From NCBI GenBank assembly GCA_944472135.2, contig OX235267.1, positions 41,385,312 to 41,449,311 of the forward strand: a DNA stretch of 64,000 nt, given 5' to 3'. The stretch is from Trichobilharzia regenti (taxonomy: Eukaryota > Platyhelminthes > Trematoda > Strigeidida > Schistosomatidae). The notes beneath the pieces were generated by a model, which was not told the origin of the DNA, did not search any database, and was given only the letters and a program-made list of their open reading frames with translations. Shown piece by piece: positions 44,314-53,273 of this stretch (its first letter is position 1; every line of letters starts with the position of its first letter). Both the position numbers and the translations under genes were made by a program.

Positions 44314-45141
44314 CTAACGCGTGCCGGCGGGATAGTTTCCCACAGACTTTGAGACATTTCCGAAGTTACAAGGCTTACGGCAACACTTCGCTTCTTGGCC
44401 ATAGGTGTTGTGGTACCAGCACCAGTCAGGGTTTTTCAGTGAACGTGGTTTGGACTTAGATCGACCACGTGAGTTCCTGCGTTGAGGAGATTTAGGACGA
44501 CGGTCGGAGGAGTTAGAATGCATGTTTGACCTAAACATCTGCTGGATGGAGTTGCATAACTCTATCATTGCAGGATCCTTACTCGAAGTCTGCTTAGTCA
44601 TCGAGCATATTTCGGGAACTGACCGTTTAGTTATTTCTAGAATCCTATCTGCAGTAATAGCTAAGTCCTCTATTACAGTACCCTGAAGTGTCACAAGTAC
44701 GGTCTGTACAGACTGTGGCAGCTTGGTTAAGAAGAGTTCTCTAAACAGTCCTTCGTCGAACTGACTTTGGCCGACGATTTCTTTCATTCTTGTCAGCATG
44801 CTCACGGCTGACTGATCTCCTAACTCGATGTTACGAAATAATTCATCTAGACGTTGTCGGTCCGTGAGAACGTTTCTCCTGAGGAGGGATGCTTTGAGCA
44901 ACTCGTACGAGTTACTTACCTCGGGACTGAACATCTGTGATGTTACGTACTTGCTGAATTCCCGCGGTAGGGCGTGAATAACTGCAAGTAACTGTGAACG
45001 TTGATCGGTTATCCCATGCTCACAAAAATCTGCTTCAGCTAGCAGAAACCACGTTTCAGCATTATCTGGCCAGTATGGTACGAGCTGAATGGTTTTAGGA
45101 GTTGAGCGGATACGGATGACCTTGGGACTAAGATCACTCAT
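44314..45141 (-). CDS. Gypsy Gag with CsRn1-type CHCC finger
   Basis: Start chosen at MSDLSPKVIRIRS (45141); an upstream in-frame Met at 45186 would add 15 hydrophobic residues. The protein of about 275 residues has the PYWPDNAETWFLLAEADF segment and LLAVIHALP typical of this clade, then a long arginine- and serine-rich region (RRPKSPQRRNSRGRSKSKPRS) and the finger CWYHNTYGQEAKCCRKPC, the C-H-C-C type that marks CsRn1-type elements in place of the usual C-C-H-C knuckle. It would package the element RNA. The frame is intact, the only one in this element. Confidence 0.88.
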   Translation of the reverse strand: MSDLSPKVIRIRSTPKTIQLVPYWPDNAETWFLLAEADFCEHGITDQRSQLLAVIHALPREFSKYVTSQMFSPEVSNSYELLKASLLRRNVLTDRQRLDELFRNIELGDQSAVSMLTRMKEIVGQSQFDEGLFRELFLTKLPQSVQTVLVTLQGTVIEDLAITADRILEITKRSVPEICSMTKQTSSKDPAMIELCNSIQQMFRSNMHSNSSDRRPKSPQRRNSRGRSKSKPRSLKNPDWCWYHNTYGQEAKCCRKPCNFGNVSKSVGNYPAGTR

Positions 45142-45243
45142 GACGAAAATTATGTCGAATAATATATGGTACAAGAACAAATACAAAATGGAACGAACTC
45201 ACCGGGGTTATCTGCGGATTTATCGTGGATGAAGTTCGCGGTT

Positions 45244-45253
45244 GGGCTCACCA
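45244..45253 (-). promoter_or_regulatory. Primer-binding site of the CsRn1-type element
   Basis: TGGTGAGCCC on the minus strand, one base inside the 5' LTR. It is complementary to a tRNA 3' end GGGCTCACCA. Which tRNA this is I cannot tell from the window. Confidence 0.75.
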
Positions 45254-45254
45254 G

Positions 45255-45549
45255 TTTAGAGGTTGACGGAATTCTCTTACACAGCCTCTAATTTATTATT
45301 CTCGCGTACCAAAACAAAGCAAAAGCCAATAATTGATCGTCCAAACTTCGGATATATTTCGGACCAAAACAAGCCTTCAGACGAACGCTTAGCTAGCTAG
45401 TGATCGTGCACGTGACACGACGAGGTACCAAATGGCGGGGATGCTTGACCGGAAGCCTTCAGCTAAACAAGTCGACTTAAACAGTGGTGGTCAGCATCCA
45501 ATGAGTGATTGCTGTGGTCAATAATTTTGGGGAATTATTTACCGCTACA
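45255..45549 (-). repeat. 5' LTR of the CsRn1-type Gypsy element
   Basis: 295 bp, TGTAGCGG to CCTCTAAA on the minus strand. The end is not the usual CA, but three independent insertions in the window (here and the two W copies) agree on it through their 4-bp duplications. Confidence 0.92.
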
Positions 45550-45553
45550 AACG

Positions 45554-45830
45554 CACTGCCACCAATCACCAAATCACTGAAGGCACAGAAGTCTGAGAGG
45601 AGTTCATCATTGTCATTCATTTCACTAAGGGCCTCACGGTGAGTTCTCTTCCTGTGTTGTCTCCTCCCAGCTTCGCATTCATATCACCCATCAGGATTTT
45701 GATATCGCCATTTGAGACGTAGTCCATTAATGTTTGCAGTTGTCTGTATAACGCCTCCTTATCTTTTTTCCTTCTTCTTTTCTTGTTCTGAGACGTTTGT
45801 AGGCGCATGACATTGAACTAACATTTCAGG
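45554..45830 (-). pseudogene. RTE-like element, 5' part of the split copy (endonuclease)
   Basis: On the minus strand: MLVQCHAPTN (frameshifted), KEALYRQLQTLMDYVSNGDIKILMGDMNAKLGGDNTG with the GDxN catalytic motif, then EMNDNDELLSDFCAFSDLVIGGSAF, which joins the sequence at 40484. The endonuclease start is missing, so the element was 5'-truncated before or after the Gypsy insertion. Confidence 0.85.
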
Positions 45831-46028
45831 TACCCTTCCTTATTTTTGGTTTCATCGAAAGAAGACACGTCGGCTGACTGACTTCCCGAAGGCCTTCACC
45901 AGCCTGCGTCATTTCACTTCCCCGATTCCAGTGAAAAATAAGATTACTGTTTATATTTTTAGAATTTTTAATATATTGTTGCATTGAAGTTTCTGTAGCG
46001 GTTTGTTTGACTTTTGGGAGTGGAGTTG
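45831..46028. other. Flank of the second Gypsy element
   Basis: The last 45 bp (GAAGTTTCTGTAGCGG ... GAGTTGCTAG) match the repeat at 34395-34450 and resume at 53502 (CTAGCCTCACGCCCC). The Gypsy element inserted into a copy of that repeat. Confidence 0.65.
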
Positions 46029-46032
46029 CTAG

Positions 46033-46273
46033 TGTAATGCAATAGAAACCAATATAATGCCACTAAACAAGTTTCTTTCTCTTCCTTTTCAGAAAGAAAC
46101 GTTGACGTGGCATCACTAGAACAAGAGGAAGATCGGTTATCTAAACTTGTTATAAATGAGAACTAGCTTGTACCCGGGTAATTCAAGTCTCGCTTGCTTG
46201 AAATAAACGTCTCTTCCTCGCCGTCTTTGCCTTCTTTCTTCCTCAGTCGTGACTGTGGTCGGCGTGCGTTATA
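46033..46273 (+). repeat. 5' LTR of the second Gypsy element
   Basis: Carries TATAAAT at 46151 and AATAAA at about 46202, a compact promoter and polyadenylation pair. It has TGTAATGC and GTGCGTTATA ends; as in the CsRn1 element the 3' end is not CA. Confidence 0.92.
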
Positions 46274-46307
46274 TTGGGTGTCGGAGGTGTTTTCTCTACG
46301 CAGAGAC

Positions 46308-47105
46308 ATGGCAAACTGCCCTGAAGATGCGCTTCCCAAGCTTTTTCCGGAGGAATGTGCCTCCACATTGCCAAGCATCCCGCCACTTCGTCGCCCACCC
46401 ATGTTCCAGCCCTCCTCAGACTATCCACGTTGGAAGAAACGCATGCAGGCGTACCTCGACATTGCTCCCGCGAGCCACCATTTCATCCACGTACTCAACA
46501 GTCTGTCCGACGACGCCTACGCTCGAGCTGACGCGGCTGGGTTCAGCAACACCAACTCCATGCGCACCAACTGGGAGATACTAGACCAATGCTCTGACTT
46601 GGGACAGAGCTCGCAACACACCATGCTCAGATTCTACTCCCGTCGACAATTACCAGGGGAGAGTTTCCTGGACTACCTCCATGCCCTCCAGCTCCTGGCA
46701 GCTGGCCTTGACTGCCACAAGGACCTCCCCAGCCAAGACCAGGCAGTATGCACACGCTTCGTCGAGGGAATGATGCCAGGAGAACTGCGCACACAACTAC
46801 GACGTCAGCTCCCAACCAGCACAGTCGAACTACAGCGAATCATCCTCCGTTTCATGGACGCGGAGAACGATTACACGCCTACACCCAGCGGCTCTCGATA
46901 CCCACTGCCAACAGCACCCACAGCAACCACCGTGACTCCCGTCCGCAGTGACCGTTCCAGAAGACGACGGCGTTCAAATGAGGATGCTACGCGTGGATGT
47001 TACTACTGCCAGCGTTACGGGAAGAAGGCCCGCAAGTGCGGGCACAACCGTCAGCCCGACCGCAGTAAGTCCCCTATTTTTAACCTTTCTACATACTCTC
47101 GGTGA
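46308..47105 (+). CDS. Gag of the second Gypsy element
   Basis: Start chosen at MANCPEDALPK because the longer frame (46194) begins inside the LTR. The protein of 265 residues has a capsid-like part with FQPSSDYPRWKKRMQAYLD, SDLGQSSQHTMLRFYSRRQLPGESFLDYLHALQ and FVEGMMPGELRTQLRRQL, then a basic SDRSRRRRRSNED and the finger CYYCQRYGKKARKC, again the unusual flatworm type without the standard knuckle histidine. The frame closes at TGA (47103-47105) and the protease follows in the same frame, TGA CAG CAA CCT. Readthrough of this stop would give Gag-Pol. Confidence 0.88.
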   Translation: MANCPEDALPKLFPEECASTLPSIPPLRRPPMFQPSSDYPRWKKRMQAYLDIAPASHHFIHVLNSLSDDAYARADAAGFSNTNSMRTNWEILDQCSDLGQSSQHTMLRFYSRRQLPGESFLDYLHALQLLAAGLDCHKDLPSQDQAVCTRFVEGMMPGELRTQLRRQLPTSTVELQRIILRFMDAENDYTPTPSGSRYPLPTAPTATTVTPVRSDRSRRRRRSNEDATRGCYYCQRYGKKARKCGHNRQPDRSKSPIFNLSTYSR

Positions 47106-47387
47106 CAGCAACCTTTGATGTTATGGGGATATATTAATGGCGTACCCTCTAAAGTTCTCTTAGATACTGGTGCGTCTGTTTCGCTCGTAAAGGCGGCCTT
47201 CATTCGACGCGTGCCCCAGCACTCACCCCCAGTAACTGCACATAATATCTTGACGATGGCTAACGGCGCTAAATTGGAAGCTCGATCTGCCACAGATCTA
47301 CAGCTGCGCCTGGGAGACTTAAAGGTGCATCATCGGTTCCTTACCTGTACGCAAATAACATGGAACCTCATCCTCGGAGTAGACTTC
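47106..47387 (+). CDS. Aspartic protease, start of Pol (cut by nested insertion)
   Basis: In the same frame as Gag. MLWGYINGVPSKVLLDTGASVSLVKAAF has the intact D-T-G-A-S active site; the second half reads LTMANGAKLEARSATDL and ends LILGVDF at base 47387, where the nested element begins. The next host codon, CTG, is at 50274 (after the second ACTTC), and the protein goes on LTSHQTLIDIP in the same frame. The domain is complete when the insert is ignored. Confidence 0.9.
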
Positions 47388-47911
47388 TGTTATAACTGCA
47401 CTGAATTAAGGTAAAACCCCGTCGCCAATTTGTTATAACGGTAGGGAATTAAATGAAGACGTTTTCACCTTATTCTGTCTGCGCCTGAACTAATCTGCCT
47501 ATCTGCTCGTCGTACCTTCCGACTTAGTAAAGCACGCAAATATCAAAAGACAAAGGCTGGACTGTGACTGTGTATTGAAGTGCAACAACGATAAAGAAAG
47601 CCATGGTATTTATACATTTTACAACAATATGGACAGCTAACAGCATTTGAAATAATTTATCTTAATAGCCAATAACAAAGTGCGTGAGAGATGATAATAT
47701 ACCATATGTGCGAGGTTGACAGTCAGTAACAAAATGTGTGGGAATGATAATATACCATATATACAAGATTAGCAGTCACTACCAAAATGTGTGAGAATGA
47801 TAATATACCATATATACAAAGTTAGCAGTCAATACCAAAATGTGTGAGAATGATAACATACCATATATGCAAGATTAAACAGTCAATACCAAAATATGTG
47901 GGATCCTATCA
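47388..47911 (-). repeat. 3' LTR of the non-autonomous element
   Basis: 524 bp. Its first three bases on the minus strand (TGA) are also the stop codon of the element's protein. Contains four tandem units of 53-54 bp at 47691-47904. Confidence 0.93.
47691..47904. repeat. Tandem repeat in the 3' LTR, 4 x 53 bp
   Basis: Each unit starts ATGATAATATACCATAT and ends AAAATGTGTGAGA (starts 47691, 47744, 47797, 47850). A partial fifth unit precedes them. On the minus strand they lie at the start of the LTR, where promoters and enhancers sit. Confidence 0.9.
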
Positions 47912-49666
47912 CCTCCCCCCGTAAAGAGTGTAGGACTTGCTTTTTGGATCTATTTGAAAAGGTTTCGGAGCTCTTCTTTGTCGAGTTGACCTTTGCGTGG
48001 TACTGGATAGAGCGTGATCTGTGTGTCTGACACATAACTGTCCTTTTTCATTCGTACGATAATGCAGCAAGAATTTATCCAAAATTTCTTCTGTTGTTCC
48101 CTCCCCCTTCGCTTTTGCATAAGCACGCTTAAGGGTGTCGACGAAACGTTCAGTCTGTCCATTCGATTGGGGATGATACGGGGGGCTACGAATATGCTGG
48201 ATGCCAAACAGTTTGCAGCAACCAAGTTTGTCCTGGAAGACAGAAGCGTGCTTTTGACGACGGCGTTGCAAGAGAGATTGATCAGATACATCTCCGGGAA
48301 CAACGTTGTGTGGTGAAGACGAAACATTAGAGCATACTGAATTTAATGGTACATTAAAGATATGGAGCTTGTCTAACCAGTCAAGACCAAGCAAATCCAA
48401 ATCATGGTAGTTTGTAACGTAACATACACCATTGAAGTGATGCTCACCAAACTGAACCTGGCAATTGATCTCACCCACAAGTTTCAGTATATCTCCAGAG
48501 ACATTCTTGGCGACATGCTCGGTCGGCAGAATCTGTGGGCAACCAAGTTTGCGCCACGTAGTTCGGGAAATTACGGTGATATCTGATGCCGTATCCAACT
48601 GAAGACGAATACGTTTGCCGTTAATATCTAGTGTTATGTACTTACGTTTGCTGGCGAACTCGACTTTGGAAGTAGTGAAAACGGTCTGTACTCGAGGAGA
48701 TTGTTTCGGCTTGAAACGACTACTTCTGTTCCTCACCGAAGAATTTTTCTGCGGTGTACAGTAACCCTCCTTATGTCCAAAACGGTGACAATTACGGCAT
48801 TTATGTTTCTTGAAAGGACAGAACTTGACAAAATGCCACGAACCACAGTGCCAGCACACTGAAGGAGGTTTAGCTGAATTTTGAGACTGACGTTCTGTGT
48901 GCTTAACGGTGATCGGAGGACTTTTCACTGTGTTAATCGAACCAAATTCAGACGACTGTCGTTTGCACTCCACCATAGCAGTATCGTGCTTCAAGTTGAT
49001 TAAACGTAGGCATTCTGCTGTCACCATTTGTAAAGTCATTTTCGGGTCTTGTTCCACAAGTGACAGAAGTCGAGTTCGTATGTCAGTATCTTCTGGGTTC
49101 TTCAACCCACAAATAAAAATCAAACACTTGAACTGATCTGATGTCATTTCGTGTGGTTTGAACCTTTCACATTCCTTGTTCACTTTGCCAGCGTAAGTGA
49201 CATAATCATCGGAAGGCATTTTTGTCAACTGAAAACATTGATACCGAATATTAAACATGGATGACTGTTCACCAAAGATTTGTGATAAAACGGTGACTGT
49301 CTCATCGAATGATAACTCACGTGGGTTCTTGGGCAGAATGAAGTTAACATATCTGTTGTGCTCAACAGTACCAAGTTTTCTTAGTAACAATCGGACTTTG
49401 GCAGCATCATCAAACATGTAGCATTCAATACGGAAAACGTCTTCGTAACGATTGAACCATGCATCAAATACGAGACCAGATATTGGGTCGTAGTTGAACT
49501 CACTGATGGAATTTGAGATGCTTTCATATTTGTCTGAATGAGATGTTGATGGAACTTGAATGGACAGCTTTTGAGTGAGAGCTTCGATTAATTTTAGTTG
49601 AGCTGCTTCATTCTGAACCTGCTGCTGCTGCAAGATAGATTTGAGATCGTCCAGAGAGATAGACAT
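47909..49666 (-). CDS. Gag-protease-(truncated integrase) fusion protein, 585 aa
   Basis: Uninterrupted frame. N-terminal Gag (MSISLDDLKSILQQQQVQ; capsid-like FNYDPISGLVFDAWFNRYEDVF, LPKNPRELSFDETVTVL) to about residue 270; two zinc fingers CWHCGSWHFVKFC and CRNCHRFGHKEGYC; a protease with LQLDTASDITVIS (D-T-A for D-T-G) and LLGLDWLDKL. At about residue 484 the linker VFQDKLGCC runs straight into KLFGIQHIRSPPYHPQSNGQTERF from the integrase core, missing reverse transcriptase, RNase H and the first integrase half. A second in-frame loss after LLHYRT removes the integrase tail. It could still form particles if the protease, with Ala in the active site, works or is supplied in trans. Confidence 0.9.
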   Translation of the reverse strand: MSISLDDLKSILQQQQVQNEAAQLKLIEALTQKLSIQVPSTSHSDKYESISNSISEFNYDPISGLVFDAWFNRYEDVFRIECYMFDDAAKVRLLLRKLGTVEHNRYVNFILPKNPRELSFDETVTVLSQIFGEQSSMFNIRYQCFQLTKMPSDDYVTYAGKVNKECERFKPHEMTSDQFKCLIFICGLKNPEDTDIRTRLLSLVEQDPKMTLQMVTAECLRLINLKHDTAMVECKRQSSEFGSINTVKSPPITVKHTERQSQNSAKPPSVCWHCGSWHFVKFCPFKKHKCRNCHRFGHKEGYCTPQKNSSVRNRSSRFKPKQSPRVQTVFTTSKVEFASKRKYITLDINGKRIRLQLDTASDITVISRTTWRKLGCPQILPTEHVAKNVSGDILKLVGEINCQVQFGEHHFNGVCYVTNYHDLDLLGLDWLDKLHIFNVPLNSVCSNVSSSPHNVVPGDVSDQSLLQRRRQKHASVFQDKLGCCKLFGIQHIRSPPYHPQSNGQTERFVDTLKRAYAKAKGEGTTEEILDKFLLHYRTNEKGQLCVRHTDHALSSTTQRSTRQRRAPKPFQIDPKSKSYTLYGGR

Positions 49667-49744
49667 TGTAATTGGGTTGTAATTAACACAGTCAAAAATG
49701 TTCTATAGCTGCGCTGAACAGAATAAAAACTGTCGTCGTTTGCT

Positions 49745-50268
49745 TGTTATAACTGCAATGAATTAAAGTAAAACCCCGTCGCCAATTTGTTATAACTGTA
49801 GGGAATTGAATGAAGACGTTTTCACCTTATTCTGTCTGCGCCTGAACTAATCTGCCTATCTGCTCGTCGTACCTTCCGACTTAGTAAAGCACGCAAATAT
49901 CAAAAGACAAAGGCTGGACTGTGACTGTGTATTGAAGTGCAACAACGATAAAGAAAACCATGGTATTTATACATTTTACAACAATATGGACAGCTAACAG
50001 CATTTGAAATAATTTATCTTAATAGCCAATAACAAAGTGCGTGAGAGATGATAATATACCATATGTGCGAGGTTGACAGTCAGTAACAAAATGTGTGGGA
50101 ATGATAATATACCATATATACAAGATTAGCAGTCACTACCAAAATGTGTGAGAATGATAATATACCATATATACAAAGTTAGCAGTCAATACCAAAATGT
50201 GTGAGAATGATAACATACCATATATGCAAGATTAAACAGTCAATACCAAAATATGTGGGATCCTATCA
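49745..50268 (-). repeat. 5' LTR of the non-autonomous element
   Basis: 524 bp with the same four tandem units (50048-50260). In the other direction its edge supplies ATG TGG GAT CCT ATC AAC, in frame with the host pol, so the pol frame of 1006 codons opens inside this LTR. Confidence 0.93.
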
Positions 50269-50273
50269 ACTTC

Positions 50274-53273
50274 CTGACGTCCCACCAAACCCTGATAGAT
50301 ATTCCCAATTCTCGCGTCACAATTGACTCTGTCCTTGTAGCATTATATAGCCCCCAACAACAGACCTCTTCGGTGTTAAGGGTACCAATATCTACCACCT
50401 TAAATCAAATTTCGGTTGACCCATCCGCTCCTGCGCCTCTCCGAGAGCGAATGCTAGAATTAATTGGGGAATACGCGGATGTGTTTGATGATGGGGCTAA
50501 TCCAGGACGAACTGGAGTGGTCAAGCACCGTATCGATACCGGCAGCCATCCGCCGGTGCGCCAGCTACCCAGACGCATCCCGGTGCATTATCAGCCCCAA
50601 CTAGAACGTTTGCTACAGGACATGCTGGATAAAAAGATCATCGTACCTTCCTCGTCCCCGTGGGCGTCACCTATTGTGTTAGTTAAGAAGAAAGATGGAT
50701 CCCTCCGTATGTGTATCGACTACCGCAGGTTGAACGCCGTGACGAGACGTGATTCCTTCCCGATCCCTCGCATTGACTCTACTCTCGACGCACTGAGTGG
50801 CTCGAAATGGTTCTCCACGTTAGATTTAGCATCTGGGTACTGGCAAGTTGAGGTACACCCTGACGACTGCCCAAAGACTGCCTTCATCCTTCCGACTGGG
50901 TTGTATGAATTTCGCACCATGCCCTTTGGTTTGTGTAATGCCCCCGCCACTTTTCAACGGCTGATGCAAGTTGTCCTGGATAGGTTAGTTCCACAACAAT
51001 GTTTAATATATCTTGATGACATCGTTGTCCACGGAAAATCCCCAGAAGAACACATAGATAACCTACGTACGGTCTTTAAACGCTTACGCACGGCGGGCTT
51101 AAAGTTGAAACCGTCTAAGTGTACCTTTCTTCAGCGAGAAGTTATTTTCTTGGGTCACCGTATTTCCCCAGATGGCACCCAGACAGATCCAGCGAAAACT
51201 CGCCTCATCTCCGACTGGGCCGTACCTCAGTGTAGTAAAGACGTTCGCAGCTTCTTGGGTTTCGCGTCGTACTATCGTCGTTTCGTCCCCGCGTTCGCCA
51301 CCCTAGCATCACCCCTACATCGCTTAACGGAACAGGGTCGAAAATTTTTATGGACTAGTGAGTGTCAAGATGCCTTCAACGAGTTGAAGAAACGCCTCAC
51401 GTCATCACCCATCCTCGCATTTCCTGACACGTCTCCATCGGCTGGCTCCTTCATTTTAGATACTGATGCAAGTGCCACTGCCATTGGTGCCGTTCTCTCC
51501 CAAGTGGCGCCCGATGGTCGAGAACGGGTTATTGCATATGCCAGCCGTAAGCTTGACAAACGTGAAACCCGGTACTCCACGACACGCCGAGAGATGCTGG
51601 CCCTCGTTCATTTTCTCAAATACTTCCGTCATTATCTTCTTGGGCGCCCATTTCGAGCACGCACTGACCATCGTGCCCTGCAGTGGCTGCAAACCTTTCG
51701 CGAACCCGAAGGCCAGGCTGCTCGCTGGCAGGAACGGTTGCAGGAGTTTGATTTTACCTGTGAGTACCGCCCTGGACCCCGCCACGCTAACGCTGATGCC
51801 CTTTCCCGTCTGCCGCATGTTTCCCCGGTGAATGCTATATTAAATACAGGTCTAGATGTTGATTGGGCAGCACTGCAGGCGGCTGACGCCGATATTCAAC
51901 TTGTCTACTCCCGACAGCTTCACGGGAACGATAAACCGTCGAATACAGAACTACAGAGTCTGTCTGATGCAACCAAATGCATCTGCGGTAAGTGGGGGAT
52001 ACTACGCCTGATTGATAACGTTTTGTATATAGTCGAACCGCCATCGTCGCCTCGCCTTCTCGTGCCACGTTTGAAAGTTCCGGAGGTAATACATCTTGTA
52101 CACCAGCAACTGGGTCACGCTGGCCAACGAAAAACCGAGCACGCCGTCCGTCAACGCTTTTGGTGGCCACTTCTTCACCACGACGTGACTGAATTTTGCC
52201 GCAACTGTGCTACGTGTGCGCAGATTAAACAGCCCAAAGCATCCCCCCGAGCACCGTTAGTACCGATGCTTACCGAGGCGCCTAATCACCGAGTTGGGGT
52301 AGACGTAATGGGGCCAATAACAACGTCGAGACGCGGCAATCGATACATACTTGTCATGGTCGATTACTTCACAAAGTGGTGCGAAGCCGTCCCCTTGCAA
52401 CAACAAGATGCCTTGACGATTGGCCGCGCGTTCACAGACAATTGGGTGTCCCGCTTTGGTGCCCCTCTTTATCTACACTCTGACCAGGGCGCTGCATTCG
52501 AGAGTCATCTTCTCGCTCACATCTGCAATACCTTTGGTATCCGGAAGACCCATACTACGCCATACCACCCACAGGGTAATGGACTCGTCGAACGTACCAA
52601 CAGAACTATTAAGAACCTCATCCGTGCCTTCTTATGCAACGCACCGGAGAATACCTGGGATGATGTCCTGCCCCAGTGTTTGCTAGCATACCGCTCTTCC
52701 ATGCATTCATCTACGGGTTTTTCCCCAGCCCTGCTATTGTTCGGACATGAACTCCGTCTTCCAGTCGAGATTCAAACTCCGCTGTTACCATACGAGAAAA
52801 TCGACTGCATTCCCTATGTCCGACATCTTCGCCACCACCTAGAGGTTGCCTACAACCTGGCGCGTCGTCATCTACAGTCCTCGTCCGACCACCAGAAGAC
52901 TAATAACGACCGATTTGCCCGCGGCCCCACTTACTCGCTTGGCGATTACGTCTGGCTTCATCGACCATCTGTTCCGGCCGGTTCGTGCCCCAAATTCTAC
53001 GCTCCCTGGGAAGGACCCTATGAGATCGTCCGGCATCGACCCCCCACTACGTATGTCCTGCGGCATCTGCAACGCCCTCAAGAGAAGCTAGTCACAGCAC
53101 ATTATAATCAACTGAAACCACATCATCCAGCAGCCGTCACGGAACCGTCTCTACCCGCGCAACCGCCACCCGCAGCCAGCTACGTCGAGGTGCCGCCCGA
53201 TGGAGGCATTGCATACCCTATACCACCGCCGGGCACTGAGGACAGTGCCTCCAGAGGGGAGGAGGCGATGTAA
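50274..53273 (+). CDS. Gypsy Pol: reverse transcriptase, RNase H, integrase
   Basis: Uninterrupted frame of about 1000 residues (open from 50253). Reverse transcriptase at roughly 130-300: SSPWASPIVLVKKKDGSLRM, LDLASGYWQVEV (first Asp), MPFGLCNAPATFQ and LIYLDDIVVH (YLDD). RNase H at about 400-520: ILDTDASATAIGAVL, RREMLALV, RTDHRALQW, HANADALSRLP. Integrase: H-H-C-C in HQQLGHAGQRKTEH ... CRNCATCAQIK, then DVMGPI (D), LHSDQGAAFES (D), NGLVERTNR (E), and the tail FYAPWEGPYEIVRH. All catalytic residues are present; I see no lesion. It ends EEAM, the stop TAA lying in the 3' LTR. Only the nested insert separates it from its protease. Confidence 0.95.
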   Translation: MTSHQTLIDIPNSRVTIDSVLVALYSPQQQTSSVLRVPISTTLNQISVDPSAPAPLRERMLELIGEYADVFDDGANPGRTGVVKHRIDTGSHPPVRQLPRRIPVHYQPQLERLLQDMLDKKIIVPSSSPWASPIVLVKKKDGSLRMCIDYRRLNAVTRRDSFPIPRIDSTLDALSGSKWFSTLDLASGYWQVEVHPDDCPKTAFILPTGLYEFRTMPFGLCNAPATFQRLMQVVLDRLVPQQCLIYLDDIVVHGKSPEEHIDNLRTVFKRLRTAGLKLKPSKCTFLQREVIFLGHRISPDGTQTDPAKTRLISDWAVPQCSKDVRSFLGFASYYRRFVPAFATLASPLHRLTEQGRKFLWTSECQDAFNELKKRLTSSPILAFPDTSPSAGSFILDTDASATAIGAVLSQVAPDGRERVIAYASRKLDKRETRYSTTRREMLALVHFLKYFRHYLLGRPFRARTDHRALQWLQTFREPEGQAARWQERLQEFDFTCEYRPGPRHANADALSRLPHVSPVNAILNTGLDVDWAALQAADADIQLVYSRQLHGNDKPSNTELQSLSDATKCICGKWGILRLIDNVLYIVEPPSSPRLLVPRLKVPEVIHLVHQQLGHAGQRKTEHAVRQRFWWPLLHHDVTEFCRNCATCAQIKQPKASPRAPLVPMLTEAPNHRVGVDVMGPITTSRRGNRYILVMVDYFTKWCEAVPLQQQDALTIGRAFTDNWVSRFGAPLYLHSDQGAAFESHLLAHICNTFGIRKTHTTPYHPQGNGLVERTNRTIKNLIRAFLCNAPENTWDDVLPQCLLAYRSSMHSSTGFSPALLLFGHELRLPVEIQTPLLPYEKIDCIPYVRHLRHHLEVAYNLARRHLQSSSDHQKTNNDRFARGPTYSLGDYVWLHRPSVPAGSCPKFYAPWEGPYEIVRHRPPTTYVLRHLQRPQEKLVTAHYNQLKPHHPAAVTEPSLPAQPPPAASYVEVPPDGGIAYPIPPPGTEDSASRGEEAM

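Larger units (their letters stand above)
40485..45549 (-). mobile_element. Complete CsRn1-type Ty3/Gypsy retrotransposon, 5065 bp
   Basis: LTRs at 40485-40786 and 45255-45549, target duplication AACG at 40481-40484 and 45550-45553. Removing the insert and one AACG restores the host frame (VIGGSAF-KHKDIYEATW). Next to the 5' LTR, after one base, is the primer-binding site TGGTGAGCCC (45244-45253). Before the 3' LTR is the tract GGGGGGGAGTGAGC (40787-40800). The LTRs differ by several substitutions and indels. Gag is intact; pol has about five frameshifts. Confidence 0.95.
47388..50268 (-). mobile_element. Non-autonomous LTR retrotransposon nested in Gypsy pol, 2881 bp
   Basis: LTRs 47388-47911 and 49745-50268, each 524 bp, TGATAGG to AACA on the minus strand, differing at about six positions. 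Target duplication ACTTC (47383-47387, 50269-50273). A tract ACGGGGGGAGG precedes the 3' LTR. The internal part holds one open frame that fuses Gag, protease and the end of integrase; polymerase is deleted. No familiar primer-binding site beside the 5' LTR (it reads AGCAAACGACGAC). Confidence 0.95.

Noticed and set aside
46194..46307. Longer Gag start within the LTR
   Set aside because: It would start upstream of the primer-binding site inside the LTR; the Met at 46308 fits the usual layout.
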